In this document: piece after piece, positions 31,932-43,825 of the stretch
Layout of the letters: each line of letters starts with the position of its first letter
Position numbering within the stretch: position 1 is the first letter of the stretch
From: Camillea tinctor
Lineage: Eukaryota > Ascomycota > Sordariomycetes > Xylariales > Xylariaceae
NCBI GenBank assembly: GCA_022578605.1
Contig: MU394068.1
Span: 496,001 to 560,000 of the forward strand
Direction: 5' to 3'
Length of the DNA: 64,000 nucleotides
The notes under the pieces: generated by a model
Databases searched by the model: none
Told to the model about the DNA's origin: nothing
The model's input: the letters and a program-made list of their open reading frames with translations, nothing else
Position numbers and translations under genes: made by a program

Positions 31932-33794
31932 ACTCTAAAGGCTTTGGTATATGTCCCCCACAGCGGCAGTTCCGTCTATTATGCGAGGGGAAAGGTATCT
32001 AGCGAGTGGTGTCGATGAAGAGATGATGATAGCTGAAAAACAATGTACAGCAATGTGTAGGACGGAGATTTAGAAGCACAAGGAAAGACAGAAAAAGTCG
32101 GGTTATATATGTATCAAGATGAGACATAATTGTGGCCTCACCCCTTGTCGCATTTACTCTGATCGCTTGTAGCTTGTGTTCGGGTATTTTATTAGTTAAT
32201 CTATTTTGTTCCATTCCCTGGCATTGTTGTTCTGATATTACGCGAGGAGTGTTGCCTTCTTTCCCCTTTCCACGATATTTGTTGGACTGCTGCTTGCCTA
32301 GTAAAATGTTCCCATGTTGGCTCCTCCATCCTCATATTTGTTGGGAGGCTTATACGTCCCCATTGTGGAGTAGTGGGTGGTGCTGGTTCGTACGGCTATA
32401 CATATGCTCCGTTCGAAGGAGGTAGGTAAGTCTTATTGAGTAAATATTATGTGTGTACACTTCACGATTCCAGTGGAGTCGTTCAGCCAGCCACCTAACT
32501 TCGACCATACATGTATTTGAGAGAGATCCGAGGTCATCGCGACATGGTCTCCATCGAGATATCCACCTGTTCGTAGTTATCGTATAAACGGGAAGAGGGG
32601 AATCAAATAACTCACATCAACAATATATCAAAATTCCTCACAAGTCTATCATCAATCCTAGGTTGACATAGACTCATATTCCCGATTCTCGTACACGTCT
32701 ATTCCCACCATTCGGAGGGGATGGAGGGGCCAGGTGGGTAAAGAGCAACAAGTCTCGCCCGTTCGCGTTTTCTCCATATTAGGGGGGCCATGCAAGCTTG
32801 CCAAGGCGGGCCACGAATCTCTGCTCGATCGTGTATAATTCGTATAGTGTATGGTAAGCTACTGACTAGCTGACGAAGGACAGGATTACAATCAAATAGC
32901 AAATAGTAAAAAGCAGAGGTATGCAAGTAATAATCAATTAGTAGCTGATTGCAGCCCAAGATGTGGTGACTAAATTCCACGACTAATCCGAACCCGAGAG
33001 ACACCACCATCACCAACACCACAGCTGGTAAGTCGGTACCTAACTGACTGAGCCCTTTTTGAAGGCCGATTCATTGTGGGGAATAGAAAGACACAAAGAC
33101 AAAGACGCCGCACATCCGGGTCAACCACAGAGAGAGACGCCCGCGCCAATCCATTCCGTGATCTACCCCACAAGAACAACATCGCCCACATACACCCCAC
33201 ACCCTTTCCGGAGCCAGTCAGAGAAGGGATGGCGATATCCATTTTTGCGTCTCCCTACCCACAAGGGAGGAGATGGGCGACGACGAAGAACGTATCACCC
33301 AATCTCGAGATAGATCCGCTGGCGATAGATGGATTACATCAGGTGCTTGGGTACGATTGCCCCCGGTGCCTAACTCGTAGGAGTCGTAATAATAATAGCG
33401 AGAGGCCCGCTCACTCGCTCTCGATCTTTCTTTCTTTCTATTCCTTTCTTTGGTACTTGGTGGTTCTGTTGCTTGTTACGTATTTATTGACCTGTGTGGA
33501 TGATTCGTATTTCTCGGCCTTGGATCTTTACTTGTTGATACAAGCGAACACCTATACATACCAGACGTGATAAAATTGACGAATAATTCTATCTAAAGGG
33601 ATATACGATCTTAGTTGAGTCTCTAGAGAAATAAAAACGAGGGGAAAAAGAAGGACGATAGTAAACGACTGAGTGACGATCGAACGACCAGACGAATCCT
33701 GGATGCTGGGCCAGTTTTCCCATGAGAGCCGATCTTGTAGGCTACTGAGCTGAGGACCTTAGCATACGAACACGCTGCTTTTCTAGACTTCAGG
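31932..33794. other. 1.9-kb intergenic region
   Basis: Holds the 3' region of the secreted-protein gene and the upstream region of the beta-tubulin gene. Small frames on both strands (for example 33076-33570) show no domain. Nothing else is seen. Confidence 0.45.
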
Positions 33795-35575
33795 ATGCGT
33801 GAGATTGTAAGTACTCCCGTTTTTTTTTGCTGTTCAAGCCCATCTCGGGGATGACGAATCATATCTCCCTCGAATTCCAACTTATACTAATTACAAATGA
33901 CTTCTACAGATACATCTATCAACAGGCCAATGCGTAAGAAACCCATGTCCTCCTCACCTTAGAGTGGGATTTATATTAAACGATTATTCAGGGCAACCAA
34001 ATTGGTTCTGCTTTTTGGTACGTGGTATTCTATAAGACTTGGATAATCCTTCCCCGATTCGTTATATAGGGATATATGCTTATACACGGGACAATATAGG
34101 AAGACCATCGCCGGAGAACATGGCCTCGACACGAACGGAACCTACCATGGGACGAATTCATTACAACAGGAACGGATAGGGGTATACTTCAATGAGGTGC
34201 GTCACGGTCACTACCCCACCCCAGATACACTTCCTCACCTTTTCATTTTCTATAGGCCTATAGCCGGAAATACGTACCCCGGGCTGTCCTCATCGACCTG
34301 GAGCCCGGAACGATGGATACCATAAAATCCGGCCCATTCCGCAACATGTTCCGGCCGGATAACTTCGTGTACGGCCAAACTAGCGCGGCGAACAACTGGG
34401 CCAAGGGCCACTACACTGAGGGTGCCGACCTCGTGGACGAAGTAATGGACGTCGTACGCCGCGAGTCCGAAGTATGCGATTCCCTGCAGGGGTTCCAGAT
34501 CACGCAGTCCCTCGGCGGTGGCACGGGCGCGGGACTCGGCACGCTGCTTTTATCGAAAGTGCGCGAGGAGTTCCCAGACCGCATCATGGCGACGTACTCG
34601 GTGATCCCGTCGCCCAAGGTCTCGGACACGGTCGTGGAGCCCTACAACGCAACCCTGTCGATCCACCAGCTCGTCGAGAACGCCGACGAGACCTTTTGCA
34701 TCGACAACGAGGCCCTGTACGATATCTGCAACCGCACGCTGAAGCTTGCGCACCCGTCTTACGCCGACCTGAACCGCCTTGTGAGCACCGTTATGTCGGG
34801 AATTTCGACGTCGCTGCGGTTTCCTGGGCAGCTGAACTCTGACCTGAGGAAGCTCGCCGTGAATATGATCCCCTTTCCCCGACTACACTTTTTTATGGTG
34901 GGGTATGCGCCCCTGACAGGGAGCGCGCCGGGGGCTAGGGCGTTCTTGAGGCACTCGGCGCAGGGGCTTGCGCAGGAGATGTTTGATCCGAGGAATATGA
35001 TGGCTGCGTGCGATTTTAGGAATGGGAGGTTCCTTACGTGCTCGGCGATATTGTAAGTTCTGCCTTTTTTTTTCTCTCTCTTTCTCTATTACGGCTTTCA
35101 GACCAGGACAGACTAGAGAAGAGCCTTATCTTACCTCCCTCCTTTCCAATGCTGACCATCGTTTCACAGCCGCGGCCGCATCTCATCACGCGAAGTCGAA
35201 GAGCAGATGCGCAACATCCAGAGCAAGCATTCACCGCTGTTCGTGGACTGGATCCCGGAGAACATCCAGACGACGCTGTGCTCGGTGCCGCCGAAGGGGC
35301 AGCCGCTGTCAGCCACATTTGTGGGCAACACGACAGCCCTCCAGGGCATCCTGCGCCGCGTCGGCGAGCAGTTCGCTGCTATGTTCCGCCGCCGCGCCTT
35401 CATCCACTGGTACACGAGCGAGGGAATGGATGAGATGGAGTTTTCGGAGGCTGAGTCCAACATGAACGATCTCATCGCTGAGTACCAGCAGTATCAGTAC
35501 GAGACGGCGGACCTTGCGGCTGATGATAGTGGGTATATGGAGGGTGAGGACCCGTATGCGCCGGCTATCTACTAG
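33795..35575 (+). CDS. Divergent beta-tubulin paralogue
   Basis: Six-exon model: 33795-33806, 33910-33933, 33992-34017, 34100-34196, 34256-35052 and 35170-35575, 453 residues. The tiny first exon encodes MREI, which also carries the tubulin autoregulation motif; exon 2 encodes IHLSTGQC. The GTP-binding GGGTGAG is at 140-146. Typical segments include [35 protein letters not shown] and [12 protein letters not shown]. It differs from the conserved ascomycete benA-type protein in many places, notably the M-loop/taxoid region ([18 protein letters not shown] replaces TSRGAHSF-type sequence) and the tail, which is short on glutamate and ends PAIY. Benzimidazole-site residues: His6, Glu198 and Phe200 are conserved, but residue 167 is Tyr. 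It is probably a second, specialised isotype like Aspergillus TubC, with the major gene elsewhere. Confidence 0.92.
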
Positions 35576-36373
35576 CGGCCGGATATTGGGATGGAGTATA
35601 TGGGATAGGAGTTTCACTCTTTTTTTTTCGGGGATGGGAGGAAGGGTTCGTGCATTTAGCATGGGGCGGCGATTTAGTGATTTCGACCAGTCTCTCATTT
35701 TTTTCATCATGATGGGTGGCGAACCATATTGGAGAGGCGTTACTTGATATTCACATTTTCTTTTTCGGGTCATTTGTTTTCGGAACGGGGAAACGGGAGC
35801 GGACGGGTTCACACATCATTTACGATAGATCAGAAATTACATCTAAATAAAAAAGAACATAGGCATATTATACTGATGAGCAGCATGATGCTTTCTCGGT
35901 GATCAATTCCGAAATATCGTCACTTATAGTTTGTGAATTTTTGGAATTTACATATTGATTGGATAGGAAGAAAGGAGGGACGAAACACTCTGCATTATAT
36001 GTACTATGCAAACGTATTATTGACCGTATATACGACAAGGTGATTTGACGAGAACAAGGCTTGTTCTCCAGTATAGAGGTAGGCAGCACTTATACCCGTG
36101 CTTAGCCGCTGAGCTGCATTGATTATTAAGAGGGAGGGGAGTAAACAGCCATTCTATAGTCTTATAAAACTAAGACAGACACAGTCTCGCCATACCCGTT
36201 ACCGCAAGAATAAGGGGCGTTGACGGTTATATGAGCAAAAGACCGCTCTAGTTTCTTAGGGCTTACAATATCCCGTTCTAGAACAGTCTTCATGAGCTAG
36301 TATTAATTACACCTACCGACTCAAACACTCTATTAGAAAACCTAGGCCCTCTTGCTTGGTAGAACAAAAGAAA
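35576..36373. other. Intergenic with a 19-bp near-perfect palindrome
   Basis: Tubulin 3' region followed by AT-rich DNA. GAGAACAAG (36050-36058) and CTTGTTCTC (36060-36068) form an inverted repeat around one base. No gene is seen. Confidence 0.5.
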
Positions 36374-37057
36374 ATGCAAGAAGGTTCACTTTTCTTCAAG
36401 CTCCCCTTCGAGGTTCGTGAGCGCATCTACGACTTTTACCTGAGCGTCGGGTATTTTGACTTTCACGATACCCTCCAGCCAGGGTACACGTACTTCGACA
36501 GCGATCCAGGGCCAGCAGCCCCGGCGACGACAACTAGTTCGAGGTTGGCAACCCTGCCATCGCTGATGCTCACGTGCAAGGCCTTGTATCGCGAGCTGCG
36601 CGACCGCGTGAGGGGGGTAGCGTACATGCGCGTGCACAAGACGGGCCAGTACAGCGACCGGCGGATCGGGTTCGCGGTGCCCGGGGGCGCGCCGCTGCGC
36701 CTCGCCTCGCTGCACACGCTGTACCTGCTGGTGGCGATGGAGTACCCGAACTGGAACGGGTGGATCGGGTTCTTCGGCGGGGTGCTGCTGCAGCACGCGC
36801 GGGGGCTGAACACCCTCGTCGTCGACTGGAAGCCGCGCGCCGTCAACAACGACGATAGCACCTGGCAAGGAAGGGCGAATAAGAAGAAGGAGGATTCCTT
36901 CTTGCGGCTCGTGGCCGGCGCGCCGAACTTGCAGGTCTTGAAGCTGTACGGGGACGTGCCGCAGCGCTGGGTGGATACCCTCGAGCAGTGTACGAGCGTG
37001 CGCATCGTGCGCTATCGGTTTAGTTGGTGGGTGGAACCGGGGATGGGTGCAATTTGA
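36374..37057 (+). CDS. F-box-like fungal protein
   Basis: Single exon, 227 residues, starting at the first true ATG (36374, AAA at -3). The N-terminus FFKLPFEVRERIYDFYLS is the F-box-like helix pair seen in many fungal proteins (leucine-proline, then R-x-x-IYDFYL). A second conserved point is LPSLMLTCKALYRELRDRV. The middle has aliphatic strands (LHTLYLLVAMEYPNW, GLNTLVVDWKPR) and NLQVLKLYGDVPQRW, suggesting a short repeat-like solenoid. These proteins may be SCF substrate adaptors or simply orphan members of an expanded fungal family; no partner is implied by context. Coding GC is markedly higher than in the flanks. Function is not assigned. Confidence 0.7.
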   Translation: MQEGSLFFKLPFEVRERIYDFYLSVGYFDFHDTLQPGYTYFDSDPGPAAPATTTSSRLATLPSLMLTCKALYRELRDRVRGVAYMRVHKTGQYSDRRIGFAVPGGAPLRLASLHTLYLLVAMEYPNWNGWIGFFGGVLLQHARGLNTLVVDWKPRAVNNDDSTWQGRANKKKEDSFLRLVAGAPNLQVLKLYGDVPQRWVDTLEQCTSVRIVRYRFSWWVEPGMGAI

Positions 37058-37439
37058 AGTGGAATATCATCAGAGGAGTAAAGGGGGAGACTGGTAGCGA
37101 ATAGGATAGGGATATCAGGCACATCATGTCATATTATCATATTAGAATCTGTTGATTTTCAAAGGGATTATATAGAACAGATGGTTTATAAGGGAAAGAA
37201 AGCGCAGGGGCAATGCATTCCTGAGAGGAAACAGAAGCTATTGCCGCCTATACAGTAGATGTGATACACGAAGTTAATAAAATCATTCCTAGAGAATCTT
37301 CATTGTGCTCCTGTCCATATATCTTTGCTAATGCACACTGTGAGATGCCATACCGACCATCCATATTGGTTGAAAAACGCCAGAATGCATCTCAGCGTTG
37401 CTTGGAGAAAAAAAAACAATAGACCAGCTACCCCTCGGC
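37058..37439. other. Convergent 3' intergenic region
   Basis: Lies between the ends of the F-box-like gene and the leftward patatin gene. AT-rich, no gene. Confidence 0.5.
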
Positions 37440-40400
37440 TCAGCCCTCTAACTCAACCGGCCACTCCTGGTTTTTACCCAGAGACATTTTGCCGAATGAC
37501 TCGGTGCTGATGCCCGGCTTAATGTACGGTCCTGGCGATAGTCCTCGGTCACAAGATGCTGCGGACACATCAGTCGCCGCGGAGTAGTTAGACGAGGGAG
37601 ATATGGGAACCGCGGAAGAAAGGGCCGAGGCAGAGGAAGAAGAAGTCAGGGTTAAAGGCACAACTCGGGGCGTGTTGGCAGACGAAGGCGTTGGCGAGGA
37701 CACGGCAGTCCCTCTACCAACTACTGAGAGGTGCGTGGGTGAAAGAAGAGCTGGAAGTAGCATGTATTATCAGTATTGGGGTTAAAAGGGGCAAAAAGAA
37801 AAAAAAGACCAGTTTTGGTGTACGACTTACGAGCTTGTGGTGCGCTGCCATCCTCAGCCATGAGCTTTCTCGGAAACCCGCTAATGGGCAGGACGGTCAC
37901 GCCGCTCGGATAGGGACGCGTCTGGAGACAAAGGGAGATCTTGACATCAGAGTTCTCTGAAGCAGTGCTGATCCGTATAGGATCAAGGTGAAAGTTGCCC
38001 TGCAGATGCATGTCCTGCAGCACCGACTCGGAGAGCACGATCTGCCGGACGGGCCAGCTCGCTCGGCCTTCGTCCTGTTCTTCGAGGAGGAAATACGGCT
38101 CGAACGAGCCCTCAAGACGAGCGATGAGGAACCATCCCAGGGCCTGCAGCTCGGGCGAGCAAGGCCGGAAACGGCAGTAGATAGAACCTGGAAGATACAG
38201 CCGGTTTAGTAAATAGGGAATAAGGGGGAGGGAATTTAGCTAATTACATACCCGTACAGGTGAACCCCGAAGTCGTCTGCCTCACGCTTCCGGGATCCTT
38301 TTCAAAGAAAAAGGTGCTAGCGACTAATCGATGCGCAATCTCGATAATACTAAGGTTCATCTGCCGCAGCGCGGCCTCGGCCTCTCTCTCGGCCTCCTCC
38401 ATCTTCTGCAGCTCGTCGAACCGGGGGAGCTTCGCCCCGAGATCGGGACTGACCCGCATATAGCGCCGGGCGACCATCGCGCCACTACGCGATCTACTCG
38501 CCATGAACTTAGTCCATGTCTTGTCGCACTCGTGTTGATCATTAAGCCGTTCGGTCCTGCCCGTCAGGGGGTTGTTGAAGGACACTAGCATCGGCGTCTG
38601 CGGATTCCGAACGATATACCCACTTGCGGCGCTCTTCGACCCCGATACCCCTGGTGCGGAGGGAGAGTTTAATGGGCGCTTGTAGTTGCCGAGACCGCCG
38701 CGGCCCTGCCGTATTATCGCGCTCGAGCTGCCGGGGTTGGTGGTGCTGGTCGAGTCGTTGGTCATGGATCGTCCTAGGTTCCGGATACTGCTGCTGCTCG
38801 CATCCCCAGTAATACTACTATCGCGAGCGTTCTGGCCAGCACCGATGGAAAGCATGAGATCAGGTGGCGCGTCGGTGATATCGCTCCATATCAATTTAGA
38901 CTCGTTATACGCAACGGATATCGGGCACATGTAGCGCATATCGTTGTTGAGATATTCCAGGTTCTCGTCGGCTTTGAGGAAGGCCTTGAAGAAAGGAGAC
39001 GTAGCAGAGGTAGCTCGAGCACTGGAACCGGTCAGTTTTTTTTTTTGTCTTTTCCGACACAGAGGCACTCCAACTTACGCTTCCCATATTCGTATCTCCT
39101 TCGAAGGGGAATCTGACCGCATGAAACTATACGGGAGTGCTGCAGTAGTCAATGTTAGCAAACTCCTAGGGACCAAAAATAGAGTCTTACACTTATTGAG
39201 CGGATCTGGACGGTTGTAATTAGCAAACACGACCGCTTGTCTGTCCAGGGCCTTCTCGGCGATGACAGCCACTCTATTTGACGTAGTGAGGCGAGATTTA
39301 TGCGTGGAACCACCGAAGAAAGGCTGCTCGGAGAAGTATCTCTTCAGTGCCTTCTCGAACGGTTGGGTGTTGTAGTGGCTCCCGTGGTAGAGGCTCGATA
39401 AAGCGCCCACGAGCGGCACGTTCGACATCTTGCGCGGCACGAAGACTTCCCGGCACAAATCCTTGAATTTGTCAATGGTGGCGTTGACTGTCCATTTCTT
39501 GACTCCCAGGCCGATGGCTATTATGCCGCCAGTGCTTTATAACATGTCAGCCAAAGATAATGATTTCAGATCAACACACTTACTCAGTGCCTACGATCAA
39601 GTCGAAGAATAGCTGAATAGGCAAATCACCACCTAATACCTTTTCTACCTCTCGTAGAACTTGAAGCTGGATAATGCCTCGAATACCACCCCTATTAATG
39701 CACATGTTAGATTTACTCATACGACCACGATAATACAGGGGATTATGAATACGTACCCATCCAGACAAAGTGTACGGGAGCCAGCATAGCGCGGTTTCGT
39801 GGTAATGACCCATGGTGGGTCAGAAATCACCCCGCGAACGTGTAAGGGGCACCGACTGACCTCGATGGTCGTTCTCGACGTCCTCTTTCCGTATATCTCG
39901 ACACACGATAGACATAACACATGACCGCACGGCAGAGCGCACTCGGGAAGCTCTCTTAGACAGCAGAGACATGCCGAGTAACTGATGTAGTCGGTTGCCG
40001 AGACTAGAACGTTAGAGTAAAGCTCGTTTAATCGTTCCCGGTGGAGCAGCGATGCGATCTGAAGCTCAGTTCGATCTGGGAATTCCTGTCCTAGTCTAAA
40101 ACTTGAGGCTTGCACTTGGGCGAGGCACGTCCTCAGCAGCTGCTCCCAGACAGGCCCAAAGTCGGTGGCACTGAAATTAGATTCGTAGTCCCCGTCGCCA
40201 ATAATCTTGCCGTGCTTGTTCTGGTGGCCTTTCGGGTTGTGACCCGACCTCACGTTGCAGCACTGGCCCAGGTCACCGCTGAAATTCGGGTTCGTGAAGC
40301 CGCAGGGCCAGTACATGTCCGCGAAGAGCCGCAGGGCTCCCATGCAGGACTGCGCATACCGATCATTGAGGAGCCGACCCACGGTACCTGGCAGTTTCTG

Positions 40401-42192
40401 TCTCACGGCGTCGAGCATGACGCAGGAGGCTATCATCGGACCAATCGCTCTGAAAATCTGCTCCGCGTTGTTTGCGAACCCGGGGTTTCTGCACTTCTCC
40501 TTGATCGACAGCGCCAGGTTTAGGATGTTGCCCTCGAAGTTTCTCGAGACGGGGCTGTGCCGGAGCGTCTCCTTGACAAAGTCGAACGGCGTCTGATAGT
40601 GTTTTGTGAAGTGATCGTACGCCGCCTGCAGATAGAACTGGAGCTTTTCGGTGTTGGCTAACATGCGCACTTGTTTCTTCCTGAAATGCGATGCTGCACA
40701 GCGGTCCTTGACCAGATCTGCGAGTTTGCCGACTTGCTCATTCATCAACACTGCCATTTTTTCAGGGTTAGCAGCGATTCATCCATCAATTAATTAATTT
40801 AAAAATTGTGAAAATTGTAAAATGTAAAATCCCCTTACTATAGGACCCTTTATACGGGATTCTGACGACATTGATAGAAGCATAGTAACACTCTAGAAGA
40901 TCTCTGGTGCTATTTATGACCTTCCCGCGATTGCGCCATGTTTGCGCAAACTCCTGAAGGGATGGCTCTCGCGCAATAGCCCCGTGAATATCTGACATGA
41001 GCATCTGTGTAGCCTTAGCGACATCCCACTCGTTCTCATCCACGTCGACGTCAGTGGCATTGAGCACGATGATGGCATGCGGAAGCACGGGTTGGTTGAT
41101 CGATTTGTCGATGGAGGCGGCCCCCCATTTTATCAGCTTAGGCAGTACCGACGACTCGAACGATCTCGGGTTTCGCAAGACGAAGACGACAACGTCGCTA
41201 AATGTGTAGAGAATGCGAGGATACAGCTGGCCGACTGCAAATTCCCTCCTCTGTGTCTGTGGCGTCTCAGCCCATTCAATTCTTCGTGGCGCACTGTATC
41301 TCCTAGGGCGATATTCATCTACTCCGGGTCGTATGGGGTCCTGCGAGTTATGCCGCAGTTGTTTTGGCATAGCTTCGCCCCCGCTGAGTCCCTCACAGTC
41401 GACTAAAAGCAATGGGTAATTGCTGTACAGAGTGGACGGATCAGCGTATAAGTGCACATCTCCCGTGGTAGAGATGCGGTCTCGGTTAGAAGAGGTCACT
41501 GGGGAATAATAGCTTGACCCTTCAGGGGACGTCAAATCTTGACGCTCGATGAGCAGTTTGATAATGGTACTCTTCCCAGCACCTGTTCAACCTCATCAGT
41601 CTCAAGATCTCTACAATACGTCTAAATAAAGAGCTTACCAGTCTCGCCAATGAACGACGCAAGCTGGGGATAACGCTCTCCATGCTCCTCGGTGGTGGTC
41701 TCGGCCATGATGGCGGCGAAGCGCCCATAGTCGTGAAGTAAGGGGTGGCCGTAAGCATCGCGACCAAATCCGAACCAAGTGGTATCTTGGTCTTCGCGCA
41801 ACTCGAATTCATGTTCTGCCTCCGTGCGCGTCGGTTCCAAAATCTGACGGAGCCGATGGACAACAATCGGGTCCGCTTTTTCGTGAGGTTTCCCGTTCCT
41901 GACGATCACCAATCGGTGGTTAGTTAGAATCTCGGGTTTATGGAGAGAAAGAAAGAATAGACTAGGTTAGATGGGTTAAGGAGTACGATAGTATAAAAAT
42001 TTAAAACATCTCCAATCGGTACGTAAGTAGGTAGAATACTCACCAACCCACAGCTCCAGCTACATGCAATACCCATTTCGGCCAGCAAACCTCACAGAAC
42101 GCAAGATTGTTGCACTGGATGCAAGTAAAGGTCCTCTCCACGGTAGTGCCACATGTCTGACAGGGCGGCGATAATGGAAGATCTCCCGTCAT
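37440..42192 (-). CDS. Zinc finger/P-loop/RING/patatin protein, probable pseudo-phospholipase
   Basis: Ten-exon model: 42192-42044, 41898-41639, 41582-40839, 40750-39757, 39691-39584, 39534-39191, 39139-39079, 39021-38252, 38187-37831 and 37723-37440; 1356 residues, all phases consistent. Domains in order: a cross-brace zinc module (Cys11, 14, 24, 27, 33, 36, His43); a P-loop NTPase with GETGAGKST (134-142) split by an intron, then LLLVDCEG and HAIIVLNATDVD; a RING-like finger (about 641-684) with CLCC, CALPCGH and CLSC; and a patatin domain with oxyanion motif DGGGIRG (715-721). The nucleophile elbow reads GTDTGG (Asp752 where GTSTGG is expected), and the catalytic DG[AG] position reads YLNNDM (Asn912). 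Phospholipase activity is therefore unlikely by the known Ser-Asp mechanism. The C-terminal 200 residues are Ser-rich and uncharacterised. Related fungal patatin proteins combine a GTPase-like switch with a lipase effector. Confidence 0.85.
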
Positions 42193-43825
42193 CTCGATCA
42201 GGGGTCATGACAGTAAGTAGTCCGGAAGCCTTTTTGGGTCGCGAAAACACGAATATGGACATTTCTATTTCGTAATGAGATAGAGGGCAGGTAGGGCAAC
42301 AGAACGACGGAAAGAAAACCATGCCGGCCAATGGGTTGACTGGTCAATTTACATCATCCATCAAGTTCGCCTCAGCGTGGGGTGGGTTCAGGAAATCGAT
42401 CAGGGATACGAAGTACTCGGGTTTGTCTTAGCAAGTAAGGTTACATCTGCACGTTCCTTCGGGGACTTCACGGTGGGTTCGATATACTGTTTGAACGTAG
42501 GCTTCTCGATACACATGTTGTGGTAGTGGCTCTAATCTATCTGTCAGTGAGTATATACTGTTACTGTTGGATAGTTCCTCTTCCAGCGCTGATGTGTACC
42601 CCGGTTGCAAGCTTACGTCGATGGAATGCAACCCAACCAACGCGTCCCCATGTCCTCCAAGGATAGATCTTCTTAATACAATATCTACACGAACCTATAT
42701 GTATACAGCAGGCAAACGATCCACGCCATCCTGTCCGTCTTGGCTACAATGATGAGGAAACGTTAGGTTTTTGACAATCCAACCAAGAGTCAGGTTTGGT
42801 CGGTTGTCAACGTCAATGAGGGAAACTCATGATTATGGAGTGAGACATGCTAGGTAAACATCCTGGGCTGGGTCCCGACTGGGCTCCGTACGCGTTATCT
42901 ATCACTTGCATACCTTACCTACAAACGCCTGGACCAACCGAATGAATCAATGTCCGCCATGATTGCCGATCTTACGAATCCCAGCCGAACCCCAGACTGC
43001 ACTGACTTGCTGTGTCCCAAGCTCCCGACATGGCCTTATCAGCATAGAAGCTAATTCTAACTTGGCAGTAAAAACGGTTTCGTTGTAGTAAAAGAAATTG
43101 CTACAAGCTTCAAGGTGCAGCTATGTGTATAAGCTAGGTTAGTGTAGTGACGATGGGGCAGAGATATCTCCGATCAGTTATTTTAGCACTGTTCGAGATA
43201 TATTGGGTAATTCGCAGAAGAATGTTTAAGACATTTTCCAACAACAAAAAGTCCCACCTCACGGTCAGCTAGATGCAGAGCACTGTACATAACTTCGGGG
43301 TGGGTATTATGGCCCCCTTTTTGAAGAATGTGCAATTCCTTTAAGGACCTTTGTTTACATAGCAGTCACTTGACTGATATATACATTATATTGCTGACAC
43401 CTTGCATTATACCATCTCATCGTATCGGTAGCTTTCCAGCGTACTTTTGCATATTTTCAAGCCGACTGCCACTAGTCCACCATCGTCACCACTACCATCA
43501 CCACCACCACCACCATCACCCTGTGTGCAATTGTAGTCCAAGGTAGATTGCATCCGGCATTTGTACATTAACCTGCATTAAGGCGTCGCATTTTAGGCCC
43601 ACTTCCCGAGAAAATGAGAGAGTGTCTAGGCCTAGTGAGTCTAGTTAGTGTAATTTTCCCTCCCTAGCTCTTCGGCGAGCGACCTGGGGGCGGTAACCGT
43701 GACCGAGAGCTATGCACTCTCCCTACGGCGTACGACAACTTACACTGGCACAAACTACGACGCACTGGATAAATAAGACGAAGCTCGGAAATATGTCTAA
43801 TTAGTTTCATTATACATTGCCAAAC
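42193..43825. other. 1.6-kb intergenic region
   Basis: Upstream of the patatin gene and downstream of the leftward acetyltransferase gene. It contains an imperfect CAC/CAT trinucleotide run at about 43472-43520. No gene is supported. Confidence 0.45.

Noticed and set aside
36085..36130. tRNA-like D-arm on the minus strand
   Set aside because: An A-box-like string is present, but no acceptor stem or B box can be paired.
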